A stretch of 64,000 bases of DNA from Allosphingosinicella deserti (GCF_003012735.1 NZ_PXYI01000007.1:62001-126000), one strand, 5' to 3'; positions 16,337 through 28,492 are shown, counted from the first letter of the stretch. Made by a program: numbers and translations. The notes: generated by a model not told the origin, from the sequence alone.

Positions 16337-18190
16337 TTAAGGCTTCTCGACCTGGCTCACGTCGCGGACGGCGCCGCGGGCTGCGTTGGTGGTCAGTGCG
16401 GCATAGGCGCGAAGCGCCGGCGAGACGGGGCGTTTGCGGCCGAACGGCTTCCAGGCGGCATTGCCCCGCGCCACCATATCCGCGTGCCGCGCCGCCAGCT
16501 GCGCGTCATCCACGTCCAGCCTGATCACCCGGTTCGGGATGTCGATGACGATCGCATCGCCGGTCTCGACCAGCGCGATGAGGCCGCCTTCGGCGGCCTC
16601 CGGCGAGACATGGCCGATCGACAGGCCCGACGTGCCGCCCGAAAAGCGGCCGTCGGTGATCAGCGCGCAAGCCTTTCCAAGGCCCTTCGACTTCAGATAG
16701 CTGGTCGGATAGAGCATTTCCTGCATGCCGGGGCCGCCTTTCGGGCCCTCGTAGCGAATGACGACCACGTCCCCGGCCTTGACCTCGTTGCCGAGGATCC
16801 CTGCGACGGCGGCATCCTGGCTCTCATAGACGCGGGCAACGCCGTGGAAGGTGAGGATCGAATCGTCGACGCCCGCGGTCTTGACGATGCACCCTTCCGG
16901 AGCGAGGTTCCCGAACAGGACGGCAAGTCCGCCATCCTTCGAAAAGGGGTGATCGGCCGAGCGGATCACGCCGCTCGTGCGGTCGAGATCAAGATCGTGC
17001 CAGCGGTTGCTCTGGCTGAACGCGACCGTGGTGCGCACGCCGCCGGGCGCGGCCTTGTAGAAATTGCGGACGCTCTCGCTCTCGGTGCGGCTGATGTCCC
17101 AGCGGTCGATCGCGTCGCGCATGGTCGGCGCGTGGACGGTGGGCAGGTTCGTGTCGATCAGACCCGCTCGCTCGAGCTGCCCGAGAATCGCCATGATCCC
17201 GCCGGCGCGGTGGACATCCTCCATGTGGACGTCCTGCTTGGCCGGCGCGACCTTGCACAGGCACGGCACCCGTCGCGACAGGCGATCGATGTCGGCCATG
17301 GTGAAATCGACTTCGCCCTCATGCGCGGCGGCGAGCAGATGGAGCACGGTGTTCGTGGAGCCGCCCATCGCGATGTCGAGGCTCATCGCATTCTCGAACG
17401 CCGCGAAGCTCGCGATCGTGCGCGGAAGCGCCGACGCATCCTCCTGCTCGTACCAGCGCTTGGCGAGATCGACGATGGTATGGCCGGCCTCGCGAAACAG
17501 GCGCTCGCGGTCGGCATGGGTGGCGAGCACCGAGCCGTTGCCGGGCAGCGAAAGGCCGAGCGCCTCGGTCAGGCAGTTCATCGAATTGGCGGTGAACATG
17601 CCCGAGCAGGAGCCGCAGGTCGGGCAGGCCGACCGCTCGATCACCTTCACTTCCTCGTCGGTGTAGCTCTCGTCGGCAGCGACGACCATCGCGTCGACCA
17701 GGTCGAGCGCGACCGTCTTGCCGCGGATATCGGCCTTGCCGGCTTCCATCGGGCCGCCCGAGACGAAGATGGACGGGATGTTGAGGCGCATCGACGCCAT
17801 CAGCATTCCCGGCGTGATCTTGTCGCAATTGGAGATGCAGATCAGGGCGTCGGCGCAATGGGCATTGGCCATATATTCGACGCTGTCGGCGATGAGATCG
17901 CGGCTCGGCAGCGAATAGAGCATGCCGCCATGCCCCATCGCGATGCCGTCGTCGACCGCGATCGTGTTGAATTCCTTGGCGACGCCGCCGGCCGCCTCGA
18001 TTTCGCGTGCGACCAGCTGGCCGAGATCCTTGAGGTGGACGTGTCCGGGGACGAACTGGGTGAAGCTGTTGCAGACGGCGATGATCGGCTTGCCGAAATC
18101 CTCGTCCTTCATGCCGGTGGCGCGCCACAGCCCGCGTGCGCCGGCCATGTTGCGGCCGTGGGTGCTGGTGCGGGAACGATAATGGGGCAT
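16337..18190 (-). CDS. ilvD: Dihydroxy-acid dehydratase
   Basis: Fe-S dehydratase of 617 residues catalysing the third step of valine/isoleucine synthesis, 2,3-dihydroxy acid to 2-oxo acid. The start [20 protein letters not shown] matches the conserved N-terminus of the family, so ATG 18190 is chosen over the longer frame from 18235. Cluster ligand regions are visible in [14 protein letters not shown] (about 120-135) and [18 protein letters not shown] (about 190-208). The C-terminal [20 protein letters not shown] is diagnostic. It is divergent from a LysR regulator with 104 bases between them, which suggests regulation by that neighbour. Confidence 0.98.
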   Translation of the reverse strand: MPHYRSRTSTHGRNMAGARGLWRATGMKDEDFGKPIIAVCNSFTQFVPGHVHLKDLGQLVAREIEAAGGVAKEFNTIAVDDGIAMGHGGMLYSLPSRDLIADSVEYMANAHCADALICISNCDKITPGMLMASMRLNIPSIFVSGGPMEAGKADIRGKTVALDLVDAMVVAADESYTDEEVKVIERSACPTCGSCSGMFTANSMNCLTEALGLSLPGNGSVLATHADRERLFREAGHTIVDLAKRWYEQEDASALPRTIASFAAFENAMSLDIAMGGSTNTVLHLLAAAHEGEVDFTMADIDRLSRRVPCLCKVAPAKQDVHMEDVHRAGGIMAILGQLERAGLIDTNLPTVHAPTMRDAIDRWDISRTESESVRNFYKAAPGGVRTTVAFSQSNRWHDLDLDRTSGVIRSADHPFSKDGGLAVLFGNLAPEGCIVKTAGVDDSILTFHGVARVYESQDAAVAGILGNEVKAGDVVVIRYEGPKGGPGMQEMLYPTSYLKSKGLGKACALITDGRFSGGTSGLSIGHVSPEAAEGGLIALVETGDAIVIDIPNRVIRLDVDDAQLAARHADMVARGNAAWKPFGRKRPVSPALRAYAALTTNAARGAVRDVSQVEKP

Positions 18191-18294
18191 GCGCCTGTCC
18201 TTCACGGGAAGCTCGTCGTCCGCTTCGGATAGCAAGATGTCGACGTGTCGGGAAATATATTATAGGCGGCTTAAAAGGTCGTCGGGTGTCTCAG

Positions 18295-19224
18295 ATGGAT
18301 CTGCGTCAGCTTCGTCATTTTGTCGCCGTCGCCGAGACGCTGCATTTCGGCCGTGCGGCCGAGCGCCTCGGCATGACCCAGCCGCCGCTCAGCCAGTCGA
18401 TCATGGCACTGGAGCGGGAGGTGGGCGCACCCTTGTTCACCCGCTCGAAGCGCAGCGTCGCGCTGACTCCGCTCGGCCGGCAATGGCTCGAGCATGTCCG
18501 CCCAGCGGTCGACAGGATCGGAGACTTGCCCGACATCGCACGCCGACTGCGCGAGGGAAGCGCGGGGCGGCTCTCGCTGTCGTTCGTCAGCACTGCCGAC
18601 TACAATGTGCTTCCGCGCCTCGTGCAACATTATTCGACCTCCTACCCGGACGTCGAGATCACGCTGACCGAGGCGACCAGCGACGTTCAGGTGGAAGCCT
18701 TGATCGAGGGGCGTGTCGACGCGGCGGTCCTGATCCCGATCCAGCCGGCCTTGCCCGCGGCTTTGGCCTACCGGCCGCTGCTCCGCGAGCCGCTCGTCGC
18801 CGCGGTGCCGGAGGCTTGGCTGGAGGAGGGCCGCTTGCTCGTCCGGGATGGCCTGCTGGCCGGCGAGGGGTGGATGGCGCAGCCGCTGATCATCTTCCCG
18901 GCGCGGGTGTCGCCCGATTTCCACGCGCTGGTTCTGGAACTGTATCGCGCGCGTGGCCGCAGCCCGGTCGTCCGCCAGGAGGCGATCCAGATGCAGACGA
19001 TCATCAGCCTTGTCTCGGCGGGGCTCGGCATGGCTCTGGTCCCCGCCTCGATGCGGCACCTCGCCCGCACCGGCGTGCGCTACCTTGATCTCGCCGGAAC
19101 GCCGCCGCTGCTCGAAACCGGGCTCGCCTGGCGGCGGGACAATCGGGCACCGACCGTGTCTGCGATCGTCGAGATCGCCGAAACGGTGGGGGACTTGTGG
19201 CGGGACCAGGAGTGTCCCTCCTGA
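18295..19224 (+). CDS. LysR family transcriptional regulator
   Basis: Regulator of 309 residues. The N-terminal winged HTH (about 1-60) begins MDLRQLRHFVAVAETLHFGR and contains AERLGMTQPPLSQSIMALER. A periplasmic-binding-like effector domain fills about 90-300. It is transcribed divergently from ilvD; LysR proteins often control such divergent targets, so an ilvD-linked role is likely but unproven. The AT-rich stretch AAATATATTATA at about 18253-18264 in the shared region is the probable promoter or binding area. The start ATG 18295 gives the standard family N-terminus. Confidence 0.93.
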   Translation: MDLRQLRHFVAVAETLHFGRAAERLGMTQPPLSQSIMALEREVGAPLFTRSKRSVALTPLGRQWLEHVRPAVDRIGDLPDIARRLREGSAGRLSLSFVSTADYNVLPRLVQHYSTSYPDVEITLTEATSDVQVEALIEGRVDAAVLIPIQPALPAALAYRPLLREPLVAAVPEAWLEEGRLLVRDGLLAGEGWMAQPLIIFPARVSPDFHALVLELYRARGRSPVVRQEAIQMQTIISLVSAGLGMALVPASMRHLARTGVRYLDLAGTPPLLETGLAWRRDNRAPTVSAIVEIAETVGDLWRDQECPS

Positions 19225-19262
19225 GACAGATGTTCGCTCGCGCCGCAGTGCCTCAACAAAAT

Positions 19263-19286
19263 GGGGCCGGACATAGGTCCGGCCCC
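19263..19286 (-). terminator. Terminator between convergent lysR and TonB receptor genes
   Basis: Perfect ten-pair hairpin GGGGCCGGAC-ATAG-GTCCGGCCCC. On the minus strand it is followed by CATTTTGTT, so it best serves the receptor gene. It may also stop lysR transcripts. Confidence 0.75.
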
Positions 19287-19351
19287 AGTGGGAGACCCCT
19301 GAAATCTCGCTCACGGGAGAGAGCGCGATACGGGGCCGGTTGGAGATCTGC

Positions 19352-22300
19352 CTAGAAGGTTGCCCGGACGCCGAGGCGGAAGACCCGGCCGAGCACGTCG
19401 TAGAGGAACGGATTGATGCCCGGGCCGACGCCGGTCAGCGGGTTGGGCTCGGGATCCTTGTTGAAGACGTTGTCGACGCGGAAATAGGCGCTGACCTGCT
19501 CGGTAAGATTGTAGCTGCCGCCGATGTCCACGTAGAGCGCGCCATCCATTGAATTGTCGTCGACGGTCGGATGCTGGTTGGTCGCGACCGGGCAGTTGGT
19601 CTGGCACTCGATCCATTCGTTCGAATAAACGCCGTCGCTGACGAACCGCTCGGAGATGTTCAGGCTGAACTTGTCGGTATCCCAGCTCTGGGTGAACAAG
19701 GCTTTCCAGTCCGGGATGGTGCCGCCGCCGACGAGACCGTTGACCCCGGCCGTATCGGTCGGGATCGCGCCGATGACGTCGGGATCCGTCACATATTCGA
19801 TGACGTGGGTGCCGAGCGCGCGGAGCGTGAACGTGCCCGGCAGGCCGACGCCGGACAAGGGCATCCGATAGGACAGCTCGATGTCGAAGCCGCGAGTCTT
19901 GATGTTGGCGGCATTGAACGCCGAGACCTCGACATAATTGGTGCCGGGGATCGGGCTGTCGAGCAGGACCTTGGCGCACTGATCCTGGGAGCCCGCTTCG
20001 CAGAGATCCACGATCTGCTGATTGGAGAGCGCGATGATCGCGTTGCCGATCTTGATGTCGTAATAATCGAACGAGGCGCTGAAGCCCGGGAGCCAGCCGG
20101 GGTTCGACAGCACGACGCCGACTTCGGTGTTGCGGGCGATTTCGGGATCGAGATCGGTGTTTCCGGTGGCGCGGTTCTGGACGTTGATCGAGTTGCCGCG
20201 ATAGATCACGGTGGCATTGGTGACGATCTGGGCCGCGAACAATTCGGAGAGGTTGGGAGCGCGAACGTCGCGCGACGTCACCGCCCGGAAACGGAGGCCG
20301 TCGATCGGCGTTTCCCAGACGCCGCCGATCTTCCAGGCCTCGACGGTCCCCGACGTCGAATAATCGGTGACGCGGATCGCGGCGTTGAGGTTGGCCTCGC
20401 CGAGCATCTCCGACTTGAGGAACGGGAAGTTCACTTCCGCATAGGCCTCGCGGACCCCGTAGCGACCCTTGCCGCTCTTGTAATTGCCCGCATACCAATT
20501 GTTGCCGATGGTCGTGTTGAGCAGGGGATCGGCCGGATACAGAGCGGAGGTCGGCGAGGCGGGGCCGATGCCATTGCCGTAGGGATCGGCGGTCGTGCGG
20601 TATTTCTCCTCCCGGCCCTCGATCCCGAAGGCGAGCGCCACCGGGCCCGCCCAGGACGAGAAGGGCTCGCCCGTCACGTTGAACGCGACCACGGTCTGCT
20701 CCTGCTTGGAGCGTTGCCGCGGGCCGTTTTCAGGGATGACATAGGCGAAGGCTTCGGCGGAATTCTGGACATCGCCGAAGACGTTGAACGGCACGCAGCC
20801 GGCCGCCCGTGCAACCGCGCTGCGGCAGACGATCGTCCCGTTGGGGCCTGCGACGGCATCGATCGCGGCGTTGAAATGCGGCTGGAGCGAGATGTCGGAC
20901 ACGTCGACCGCGATGTCGCTGATCCCGTAGGCGCCGTATGCGTCGTAGCGCCACTCGGTCGCGCCGGTGTCGAACCGGCCGTTGATGCCGAGCACGTAGC
21001 GCTGCTGATCGCGCTTCGTGTTGACCTTGATCGGATCGGGGAACTGGCCGGTGCTGGTGCCGAAGCCGAAGCTGGTGATGTTGTTGGCGGCGCAGGCGGT
21101 GCGAATGGAGGCCGGCAGGAAGGCATTGTCGCACTGGATGGTCAGGCTCGGCCGCTCCGCGCCCATGTTCGGGAAGTTGCGCGACAGCACCCGGGCAAGC
21201 GTGACGGTGGCGAACACTTCGGTGCGGGCGTCGATGTCGTAGCCGGCGCGCGAATAGCCGACCATGCGTTCGATCCGGCTGGCGATGCTCGGCGACTCCC
21301 CGATCTGGCCGCTGAGATCGCCGCCGACGCAGAACGGGCTGAAGCATCCGCTGACCTGACCGTTGCCGAGCGGAACGCCGTTCGAGCCATATTGGAACTG
21401 GAACGGAACACCGTTCGCGCCGAAGGCGGTGCCCTGCAGCGGGCCGCTGTTGATCAGGCCGAACTTGGCATATTGATATTGCTGCGCGCCCTCGATGTAG
21501 AAATATTTGGGTCGGCCATCGACGGTCGCCGAATTGGGCCGGGTCAGGAAGGCGGCGGCATTGTACCAGTCGCGGCCATTCACCCCGCCGCTGACTCCGA
21601 AATCGCCATGGGGCAGGCCCTGTTCATAGCCATATTCGCCGCTGACCTGGATGTGCAGCCTGTCGTCGGCGAGCTTGCCGCCCCAGGCGAGCTGCGCGGT
21701 GACGTTCTTGTCGTCGCCATAGGTGGTGATGCCGGTGAGGAGATTGGCGCGGACGCCCTCGAACCGCTTGTTGGTGATGAAGTTGACGACGCCGCCGACC
21801 GCATCCGAGCCGTAAGAGGCCGATGCGCCGCCGGTCACGACATCGACGCGCTCGACCAGCAATTGCGGGAACTGGCTGATGTCGGGGACGCCGATGAAAT
21901 TGGCCGGGGTCACGCGCTGCCCGTCGAGGAGGGTGAGCGTTCGGACTTCGCCCAGGCCCCGCAGGCTGAACGAGCTGAGGCCCTGCTGGCCGCTGCTGGT
22001 GCTGTTGACCCGGGTCGTGCGGCCGCTGCTGCCGAGCAGCGACGGCAATTGGCGGATGGTGGCGAACAGATTGGGCTGGGCGGCCTTCTGGATGTCGTCG
22101 AGCGTGATCGTGGTCGTCGGAGTCGGCTGGTTGAACCCGCGCGAGGACAGGCGCGAGCCGGTGATCACCAGTTCCGGCTCCGCCGAGTCGCCGGACGCGG
22201 GTAGCGCCTCCGGTGCCGTCGCCTCAGCCGGAGTGGCGGTGGTCTCCGTCGCCTCGGCCTCGGGTCCCGGCGAAGCCTCCTGCGCCTGCGCTGCTGCGGA

Positions 22301-22357
22301 CATCGTCATGGCTGCCGCGGTGGACAGCAGGAATGTGTAGAATGGTCTTACCGTCAT
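19352..22357 (-). CDS. TonB-dependent outer-membrane receptor
   Basis: Outer-membrane barrel receptor of 1001 residues. The signal peptide is FLLSTAAAMTMSAAAQAQ (about 8-25). An acidic Ala/Glu/Thr linker follows, then a TonB-box-like ELVITGSRL. The plug domain contains LFATIRQLPSLLGSSG, SFSLRGLGEVRTLTLLDGQR and VERVDVVTGGASASYGSDAV. The barrel ends in the typical terminal strand FRLGVRATF. I start at ATG 22357, giving a proper signal peptide, with GGGGGAACGGGCG upstream. The next genes do not reveal the substrate. The plug style is that of the large sphingomonad receptors for oligosaccharides or peptides. Confidence 0.93.
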   Translation of the reverse strand: MTVRPFYTFLLSTAAAMTMSAAAQAQEASPGPEAEATETTATPAEATAPEALPASGDSAEPELVITGSRLSSRGFNQPTPTTTITLDDIQKAAQPNLFATIRQLPSLLGSSGRTTRVNSTSSGQQGLSSFSLRGLGEVRTLTLLDGQRVTPANFIGVPDISQFPQLLVERVDVVTGGASASYGSDAVGGVVNFITNKRFEGVRANLLTGITTYGDDKNVTAQLAWGGKLADDRLHIQVSGEYGYEQGLPHGDFGVSGGVNGRDWYNAAAFLTRPNSATVDGRPKYFYIEGAQQYQYAKFGLINSGPLQGTAFGANGVPFQFQYGSNGVPLGNGQVSGCFSPFCVGGDLSGQIGESPSIASRIERMVGYSRAGYDIDARTEVFATVTLARVLSRNFPNMGAERPSLTIQCDNAFLPASIRTACAANNITSFGFGTSTGQFPDPIKVNTKRDQQRYVLGINGRFDTGATEWRYDAYGAYGISDIAVDVSDISLQPHFNAAIDAVAGPNGTIVCRSAVARAAGCVPFNVFGDVQNSAEAFAYVIPENGPRQRSKQEQTVVAFNVTGEPFSSWAGPVALAFGIEGREEKYRTTADPYGNGIGPASPTSALYPADPLLNTTIGNNWYAGNYKSGKGRYGVREAYAEVNFPFLKSEMLGEANLNAAIRVTDYSTSGTVEAWKIGGVWETPIDGLRFRAVTSRDVRAPNLSELFAAQIVTNATVIYRGNSINVQNRATGNTDLDPEIARNTEVGVVLSNPGWLPGFSASFDYYDIKIGNAIIALSNQQIVDLCEAGSQDQCAKVLLDSPIPGTNYVEVSAFNAANIKTRGFDIELSYRMPLSGVGLPGTFTLRALGTHVIEYVTDPDVIGAIPTDTAGVNGLVGGGTIPDWKALFTQSWDTDKFSLNISERFVSDGVYSNEWIECQTNCPVATNQHPTVDDNSMDGALYVDIGGSYNLTEQVSAYFRVDNVFNKDPEPNPLTGVGPGINPFLYDVLGRVFRLGVRATF

Positions 22358-22735
22358 CGCCCGTTCCCCCTTGTTCAAGCCGGCCTTCTGCATGGCGGGA
22401 CCGTGCGGCTCGCTGCGGCACTCGGTCTTTGCCGGCGCCGTCGTTGTTAGAACCAATCCCATGACCAATCGGCCGGTGATGCAGGAAGTTTTCACACGGC
22501 CGGGGACGTGTCAACGTGATTCTTTCATATTTGTTACTTTATACCAGAAACGTAACGGGCATTGGTATCATGGCGGTATGGCTGCGCCCGGCAGCGGGGG
22601 GGCGGTCACGAAGTAGTCAGCCCCTTGGTCGTGGATGCCCGTCGCGACATGGCGCCGAGCCAGGCGCCACCTGTCCTAGCCCCATCCTAGGTCGGGCGAT
22701 GCTGCAGGCCGAAGGACCGGATCAGAGCGGGCGTC
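22358..22735 (-). promoter_or_regulatory. Promoter region of the TonB receptor gene
   Basis: About 380 bases without a gene. An AT-rich island at about 22520-22570 contains the inverted repeat ATACCA-N16-TGGTAT (22541-22546 with 22563-22568), a possible operator for the receptor gene on the minus strand. The remainder shows nothing recognisable. Confidence 0.4.
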
Positions 22736-23674
22736 TCAGTCGATCAGCAGGTGCGTGTCAGCTAATGCGACATCCTTGATCATGAGACCGTCTGTCGCAT
22801 CGAACCTGATCTCGAGATCCCATCGGTATTCGATTGGCGGTGAGTGCTCCGGGAACTTGGCGAGCTCAACTCCGACACAATTGCGTCTCGGCTCGTCGTT
22901 ACACGCGCGGACCTCCAGAATGGCACGGGGATTAAGGGAGGCCGCCGTCTTCCGAACGTCAGCAGCGCGTTGCGGTCGATAAGGACTGTCGAACGTGTAG
23001 GGCCTACACTGCAGGCTGAACGGGAGCTTGCCTTGCTGCCTGGCCGCCGCCACGACCGCATCGACAAGGCGCGCGCCGAGATAGGCTCGTTCCGGCGCCG
23101 TGGCGAACCAATCCGACTCAGCGCCGAACCACCTATCCGTGTCGCTACGTTGTCTGCAGGCCTGCTCCAAGCGCCTGCGGTAGTCTCGTGCCCGTTCCTC
23201 GGGAAAAGGCGCGAGACTGCCTGACACGGCATAGACAGGCTCCAGCCACTTTCCTTCCGAGGTTTCCATCACGCGCGAGCCGGAGAACCATGCCGTGATC
23301 TGGAAGCGGCGCGCCTCGCACATGCCCGGCCCGGGCCCCGCTGTCGCGGCAGGATAGAAGTTGTTGATCTCGACACCGCTTAGCAGCATGTCCCTTCCAT
23401 GAACGACGAAGTCGGCGACATGTCGGCCGATCAGGCGATCTGCAGACTCTTGAACACCGAGCCCCTGTGTCGGATCGAGCGGTCGCCCATCCGGCTGCGG
23501 TAGCATGTCGAAAATTGGTTTTCCCCAGAGCGGATTTGAACCCCAGTCAATGCTGCCCGCCGGGGAGGTGTGTGGGAGCGCAGGGTTCTTCGCCGATCCG
23601 CATCCCTGCACGACCAGGCAAATGGCCATAGGGGCCGCCGCCAAATGCAGAAACTGTCCACCGCCCACGTTCAT
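22736..23674 (-). CDS. Putative lipoprotein, unknown function
   Basis: Protein of 312 residues starting MNVGGGQFLHLAAAPMAICL and followed by a lipobox-like VVQGC, so probably a lipoprotein. The mature part has several cysteines (PGPGMCEARRF, LEQACRQRSD, SLQCRPYTF, VRACNDEPRRNCVG) that could form disulphides in the periplasm. No family recognised. Codon use looks somewhat less GC-biased than neighbours, and the gene sits next to a tRNA, a common integration point, so acquisition by transfer is possible but no element borders are visible. Confidence 0.65.
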   Translation of the reverse strand: MNVGGGQFLHLAAAPMAICLVVQGCGSAKNPALPHTSPAGSIDWGSNPLWGKPIFDMLPQPDGRPLDPTQGLGVQESADRLIGRHVADFVVHGRDMLLSGVEINNFYPAATAGPGPGMCEARRFQITAWFSGSRVMETSEGKWLEPVYAVSGSLAPFPEERARDYRRRLEQACRQRSDTDRWFGAESDWFATAPERAYLGARLVDAVVAAARQQGKLPFSLQCRPYTFDSPYRPQRAADVRKTAASLNPRAILEVRACNDEPRRNCVGVELAKFPEHSPPIEYRWDLEIRFDATDGLMIKDVALADTHLLID

Positions 23675-23740
23675 TCGGCGATGTGTGGCCGCTGCGGCGC
23701 TTTTCGGCAATGGGCGGATGAAGCATCGAGCGCTTGAAGA

Positions 23741-23816
23741 TGGTGACCCCTACGGGACTCGAACCCGTGTTTTCGCCGTGAGAGGGCGACGTCCTAGACC
23801 GCTAGACGAAGGGGCC
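23741..23816 (-). tRNA. tRNA-Glu (anticodon CTC)
   Basis: Complete cloverleaf on the minus strand. Acceptor stem GGCCCCT pairs with AGGGGTC, the anticodon stem TCGCC/GGCGA carries loop CTCTCAC (anticodon CTC), and the T arm is ACGGG-TTCGAGT-CCCGT. The 3' CCA is encoded. It would decode GAG, the dominant Glu codon in this GC-rich genome. Confidence 0.95.
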
Positions 23817-23902
23817 GCGCGATGCGTGCCGGGCGCCTTTAGGGATGGGACTGCGCTCCTGTCAAGCTGGCGATGCGCCGCGTCAGCGGTTACGCTGATG
23901 GG

Positions 23903-24505
23903 ATGTGCAACGACTATAAGAGCCGGGTCGAGCTCGGCACGATCGGCCAGGATTTCTCGGACTTACGCATTCCGCTGCTGTTTCCGGAAGGGGCGCCGAA
24001 CCTCGAGCCGCGCGACGACATCAGGATCACCGACCGCGGCCCGATCCTGCGCTGGCGGGCGGCGAGCGATGGGGCCGAAGCCGGTGCGGAACTCGTCCAG
24101 CGCCGGTGGAGCTGGCCGGGGCAGGGCGGCAAGCCGGTCTACAATTTCCGCTCGGACGGGCGTGAGTTCGCCAGTGGGCGCTGTCTGATCGTCGCGGACG
24201 GTTTCTACGAATTCACCACCCCGGCCGAGCCGCGCAAGGACAAGCGCAAGGACAAATGGCTGTTCACCGTCACCGGCGAAGACTGGTTCTGCATCGCCGG
24301 CCTGTGGCGGAGCAGCCCCGAGGTCGGGGAGGCGTTCACCATGCTGACGACCGAGCCGGGCCCGGATATCGCCCCCTATCACAACCGCCAGGTCGCGGTG
24401 CTGCCGCGCGCGCGCTGGCGGGAATGGCTGGACGGCAGTACGCGAGCGACGGAGCTTCTCGGGCCGTGCCCGGCGGGGATGCTGCAGGTCGAGAAAGTGG
24501 GGTGA
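23903..24505 (+). CDS. SOS response-associated peptidase family protein (SRAP, YedK/HMCES)
   Basis: SRAP-domain protein of 200 residues that forms a covalent DNA-protein crosslink with abasic sites in single-stranded DNA. All the catalytic residues are in place: Cys2 (MCNDYK), Asn81 (PVYNFRSDG), Glu103 (GFYEF) and His160 (PYHNRQVAVL). Cys2 must become the N-terminus after Met removal, which fixes the start at ATG 23903 rather than the longer frame. Single-gene context, just downstream of a divergent tRNA. No SOS box found. Confidence 0.93.
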   Translation: MCNDYKSRVELGTIGQDFSDLRIPLLFPEGAPNLEPRDDIRITDRGPILRWRAASDGAEAGAELVQRRWSWPGQGGKPVYNFRSDGREFASGRCLIVADGFYEFTTPAEPRKDKRKDKWLFTVTGEDWFCIAGLWRSSPEVGEAFTMLTTEPGPDIAPYHNRQVAVLPRARWREWLDGSTRATELLGPCPAGMLQVEKVG

Positions 24506-24617
24506 GGCGCTCCCGATCGCATACCGTGCAGCGGCGGATCGGCCCGGGCGAAATCTTGATGCTTCAGACGGCGCTTGTGCCGTTGACGCACGTCCGGCTT
24601 GCGCACAGGGTGCCCGT

Positions 24618-25016
24618 GTGAAGAGCCTGTTTCCCCAAAGCGAGACCACTCGCGAGATCACCGTCCGGGTCGCCGTGAGCTTCCTGCCCGAGCAATCGGA
24701 GCCGGCGCGCGGGCGCTGGTTCTGGGCCTATCATATCCGGATCGAGAATGACGGCCCGATGGCGGTTCAGCTGATGAGCCGGGAATGGACGATCGCCGAT
24801 GGCCGCGGCGGGCGCAACGAGGTCGAGGGCGAAGGCGTGGTCGGCGAGCAGCCGGTGATCGAGCCCGGCGAGGCCTTCGACTATGTCTCCGGCTGCCCGC
24901 TGTCGACGCCGACCGGCTGGATGGAAGGACGCTATCAGATGATCGGAGCGGACGGATCGGCTTTTGCGGTCGCGATTCCGCGCTTCGCCCTGATCGCGCC
25001 GGCGGTCTCGTCCTGA
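24618..25016 (+). CDS. apaG: ApaG/CorD family protein
   Basis: Protein of 132 residues with an immunoglobulin-like ApaG fold. The motif FWAYHIRIENDGPMAVQLMS is near 35-55, and the conserved core VVGEQPVIEPGEAFDYVSGC with PTGWMEGRY is at 75-110. Bacterial ApaG is linked to magnesium/cobalt homeostasis and Ap4A levels, but its biochemical role is unsettled. It starts at GTG/ATG-proximal 24618 with no strong ribosome-binding site. The same domain occurs in eukaryotic F-box proteins and PolDIP2. Confidence 0.92.
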   Translation: MKSLFPQSETTREITVRVAVSFLPEQSEPARGRWFWAYHIRIENDGPMAVQLMSREWTIADGRGGRNEVEGEGVVGEQPVIEPGEAFDYVSGCPLSTPTGWMEGRYQMIGADGSAFAVAIPRFALIAPAVSS

Positions 25017-25056
25017 GAAATTGTTGTCTTTCGGGACCTTGCGTAAGAGAGATGAG

Positions 25057-25989
25057 ATGATGTTGAGGATCATGCTGGCGGGGCTGCTGGTGGCGGCATC
25101 CCCGCTGTCGGCGGCGCCCGCGGCCAAATCGGGCCGTGCGGCGGCACCGGCGAAAAGTGCCCGCGCGGCGGCGCCCGCGCCGCTGCCGATGAAATGTCCG
25201 ATCGGCGGCGGGGAATTCACCTTCCGCCCAACCGCTTCGTCGAGTGTCTGGGGAACGCGGGGTGACGGCCGTCCCTATGGCAACGGCACGTATCCGCTCG
25301 CCCTTCCGGAATGCCCGGACAATGGGCTGGTCCTCTACAAGGAGTACACGGCGGACGAGGTGGCGAAGCTGGAGCCGCTGATCGCCTCCGAGGATTTCCA
25401 GGGCCTGCGGCTGCTCGATACGCAATATTATCGTGCTTATTGGCTGATGAAATCGATGGGCCTGCCGCCCGAGCGCCACCTCTGGGCACTGCTCCAGGCG
25501 AGCTGGGAGGCCGAGGGCAAGCCGTTGCTGCGCAACCGCTATCTCGCCGAACTCGCCGAGGAATCGGCCAAAGCGCGTCCCGATCCGGCAAGCCTCAACT
25601 GGATCGGCATGGAGGGCAGGGCGGTGAATGCGCTGCGCGAGCTCGGCCGCTTCGACGAGGCGCTCGCCCGGCTCGACTCGATCCCGCTCGCATCGATCAG
25701 GGCCGGCGCCGAGGCCACGCCGGCGACCGAGGATTCCCGGAGCAAGCGTGGCTGGCTGGACTTTTTCGATGCTCAACGGGCGCTGATCGCGCGCCAGGAT
25801 GCGTCGTCCGATCCGTTCGAGCTCATGCCGAAGCGCGAGGTCGCGGCGCGCTGCAAGGCCGGAAAAGGCCTCGATGCGGCGCAGAAGGAGCAGTGCAAGG
25901 CGCTTGCCGAGGGCGGCACCGAAGCCGACAAAGCGAAGCGTGAGGCCGAGGAATTGCGGACGATCGGCAAGAAGCCGGTAGAGAGGTAG
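25057..25989 (+). CDS. Secreted hypothetical protein
   Basis: Protein of 310 residues. A signal peptide covers about 1-20 (MLRIMLAGLLVAASPLSA), then an Ala/Lys-rich linker, then a mostly helical domain containing CPIGGGEFTF, YYRAYWLMKSMGLPPERHLW and the TPR-like helix VNALRELGRFDEALARLDSI. The C-terminus is highly charged. Related uncharacterised exported proteins occur in sphingomonads. AAGAGAGATGAG precedes tandem ATG codons at 25057 and 25060; either could be used. Confidence 0.75.
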   Translation: MMLRIMLAGLLVAASPLSAAPAAKSGRAAAPAKSARAAAPAPLPMKCPIGGGEFTFRPTASSSVWGTRGDGRPYGNGTYPLALPECPDNGLVLYKEYTADEVAKLEPLIASEDFQGLRLLDTQYYRAYWLMKSMGLPPERHLWALLQASWEAEGKPLLRNRYLAELAEESAKARPDPASLNWIGMEGRAVNALRELGRFDEALARLDSIPLASIRAGAEATPATEDSRSKRGWLDFFDAQRALIARQDASSDPFELMPKREVAARCKAGKGLDAAQKEQCKALAEGGTEADKAKREAEELRTIGKKPVER

Positions 25990-26025
25990 GCGCAGGGGAG
26001 GCGTCGGCGCATTTCACCCGACGGG

Positions 26026-26045
26026 ATCCCGGCCTTCGCCGGGAT
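26026..26045 (+). repeat. REP-like palindromic repeat, copy 1
   Basis: Perfect eight-pair hairpin ATCCCGGC-CTTC-GCCGGGAT, with a flanking CACCCGACGGG and GACG. It lies between two convergent genes and has a second copy about 105 bases on. The same core is scattered through many sphingomonad genomes. Confidence 0.8.
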
Positions 26046-26131
26046 GACGTGGAGGAGGCGTAAGGGGGACGTGCAGACAGCGTGGGGCGTCGGACTCGGC
26101 TAAAGACCGCGGTACTCTTCACCCTTCGAGA

Positions 26132-26149
26132 TCCCGGCCTTCGCCGGGA
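26132..26149 (+). repeat. REP-like palindromic repeat, copy 2
   Basis: Second copy in the same orientation: TCCCGGC-CTTC-GCCGGGA with flank CACCCTTCGAGA. Lying close to the parE stop, it may also act as a transcription or mRNA stabilising hairpin. Confidence 0.75.
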
Positions 26150-26179
26150 CACGGGATCGACGCGCGAGCGCTTCGATCC

Positions 26180-28492
<2,313 letters not shown>

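Noticed and set aside
16484-18232. 582-codon plus-strand frame over ilvD
   Set aside because: Shadow of ilvD; the reverse reading is a full-length dihydroxy-acid dehydratase with both cysteine regions.
19571-22204. 877-codon open frame antisense to the TonB receptor gene
   Set aside because: It mirrors the GC-rich third positions of the receptor gene, has no start signal and translates to low-complexity Ala/Arg/Glu sequence; the receptor reading has signal peptide, plug and terminal barrel strand.
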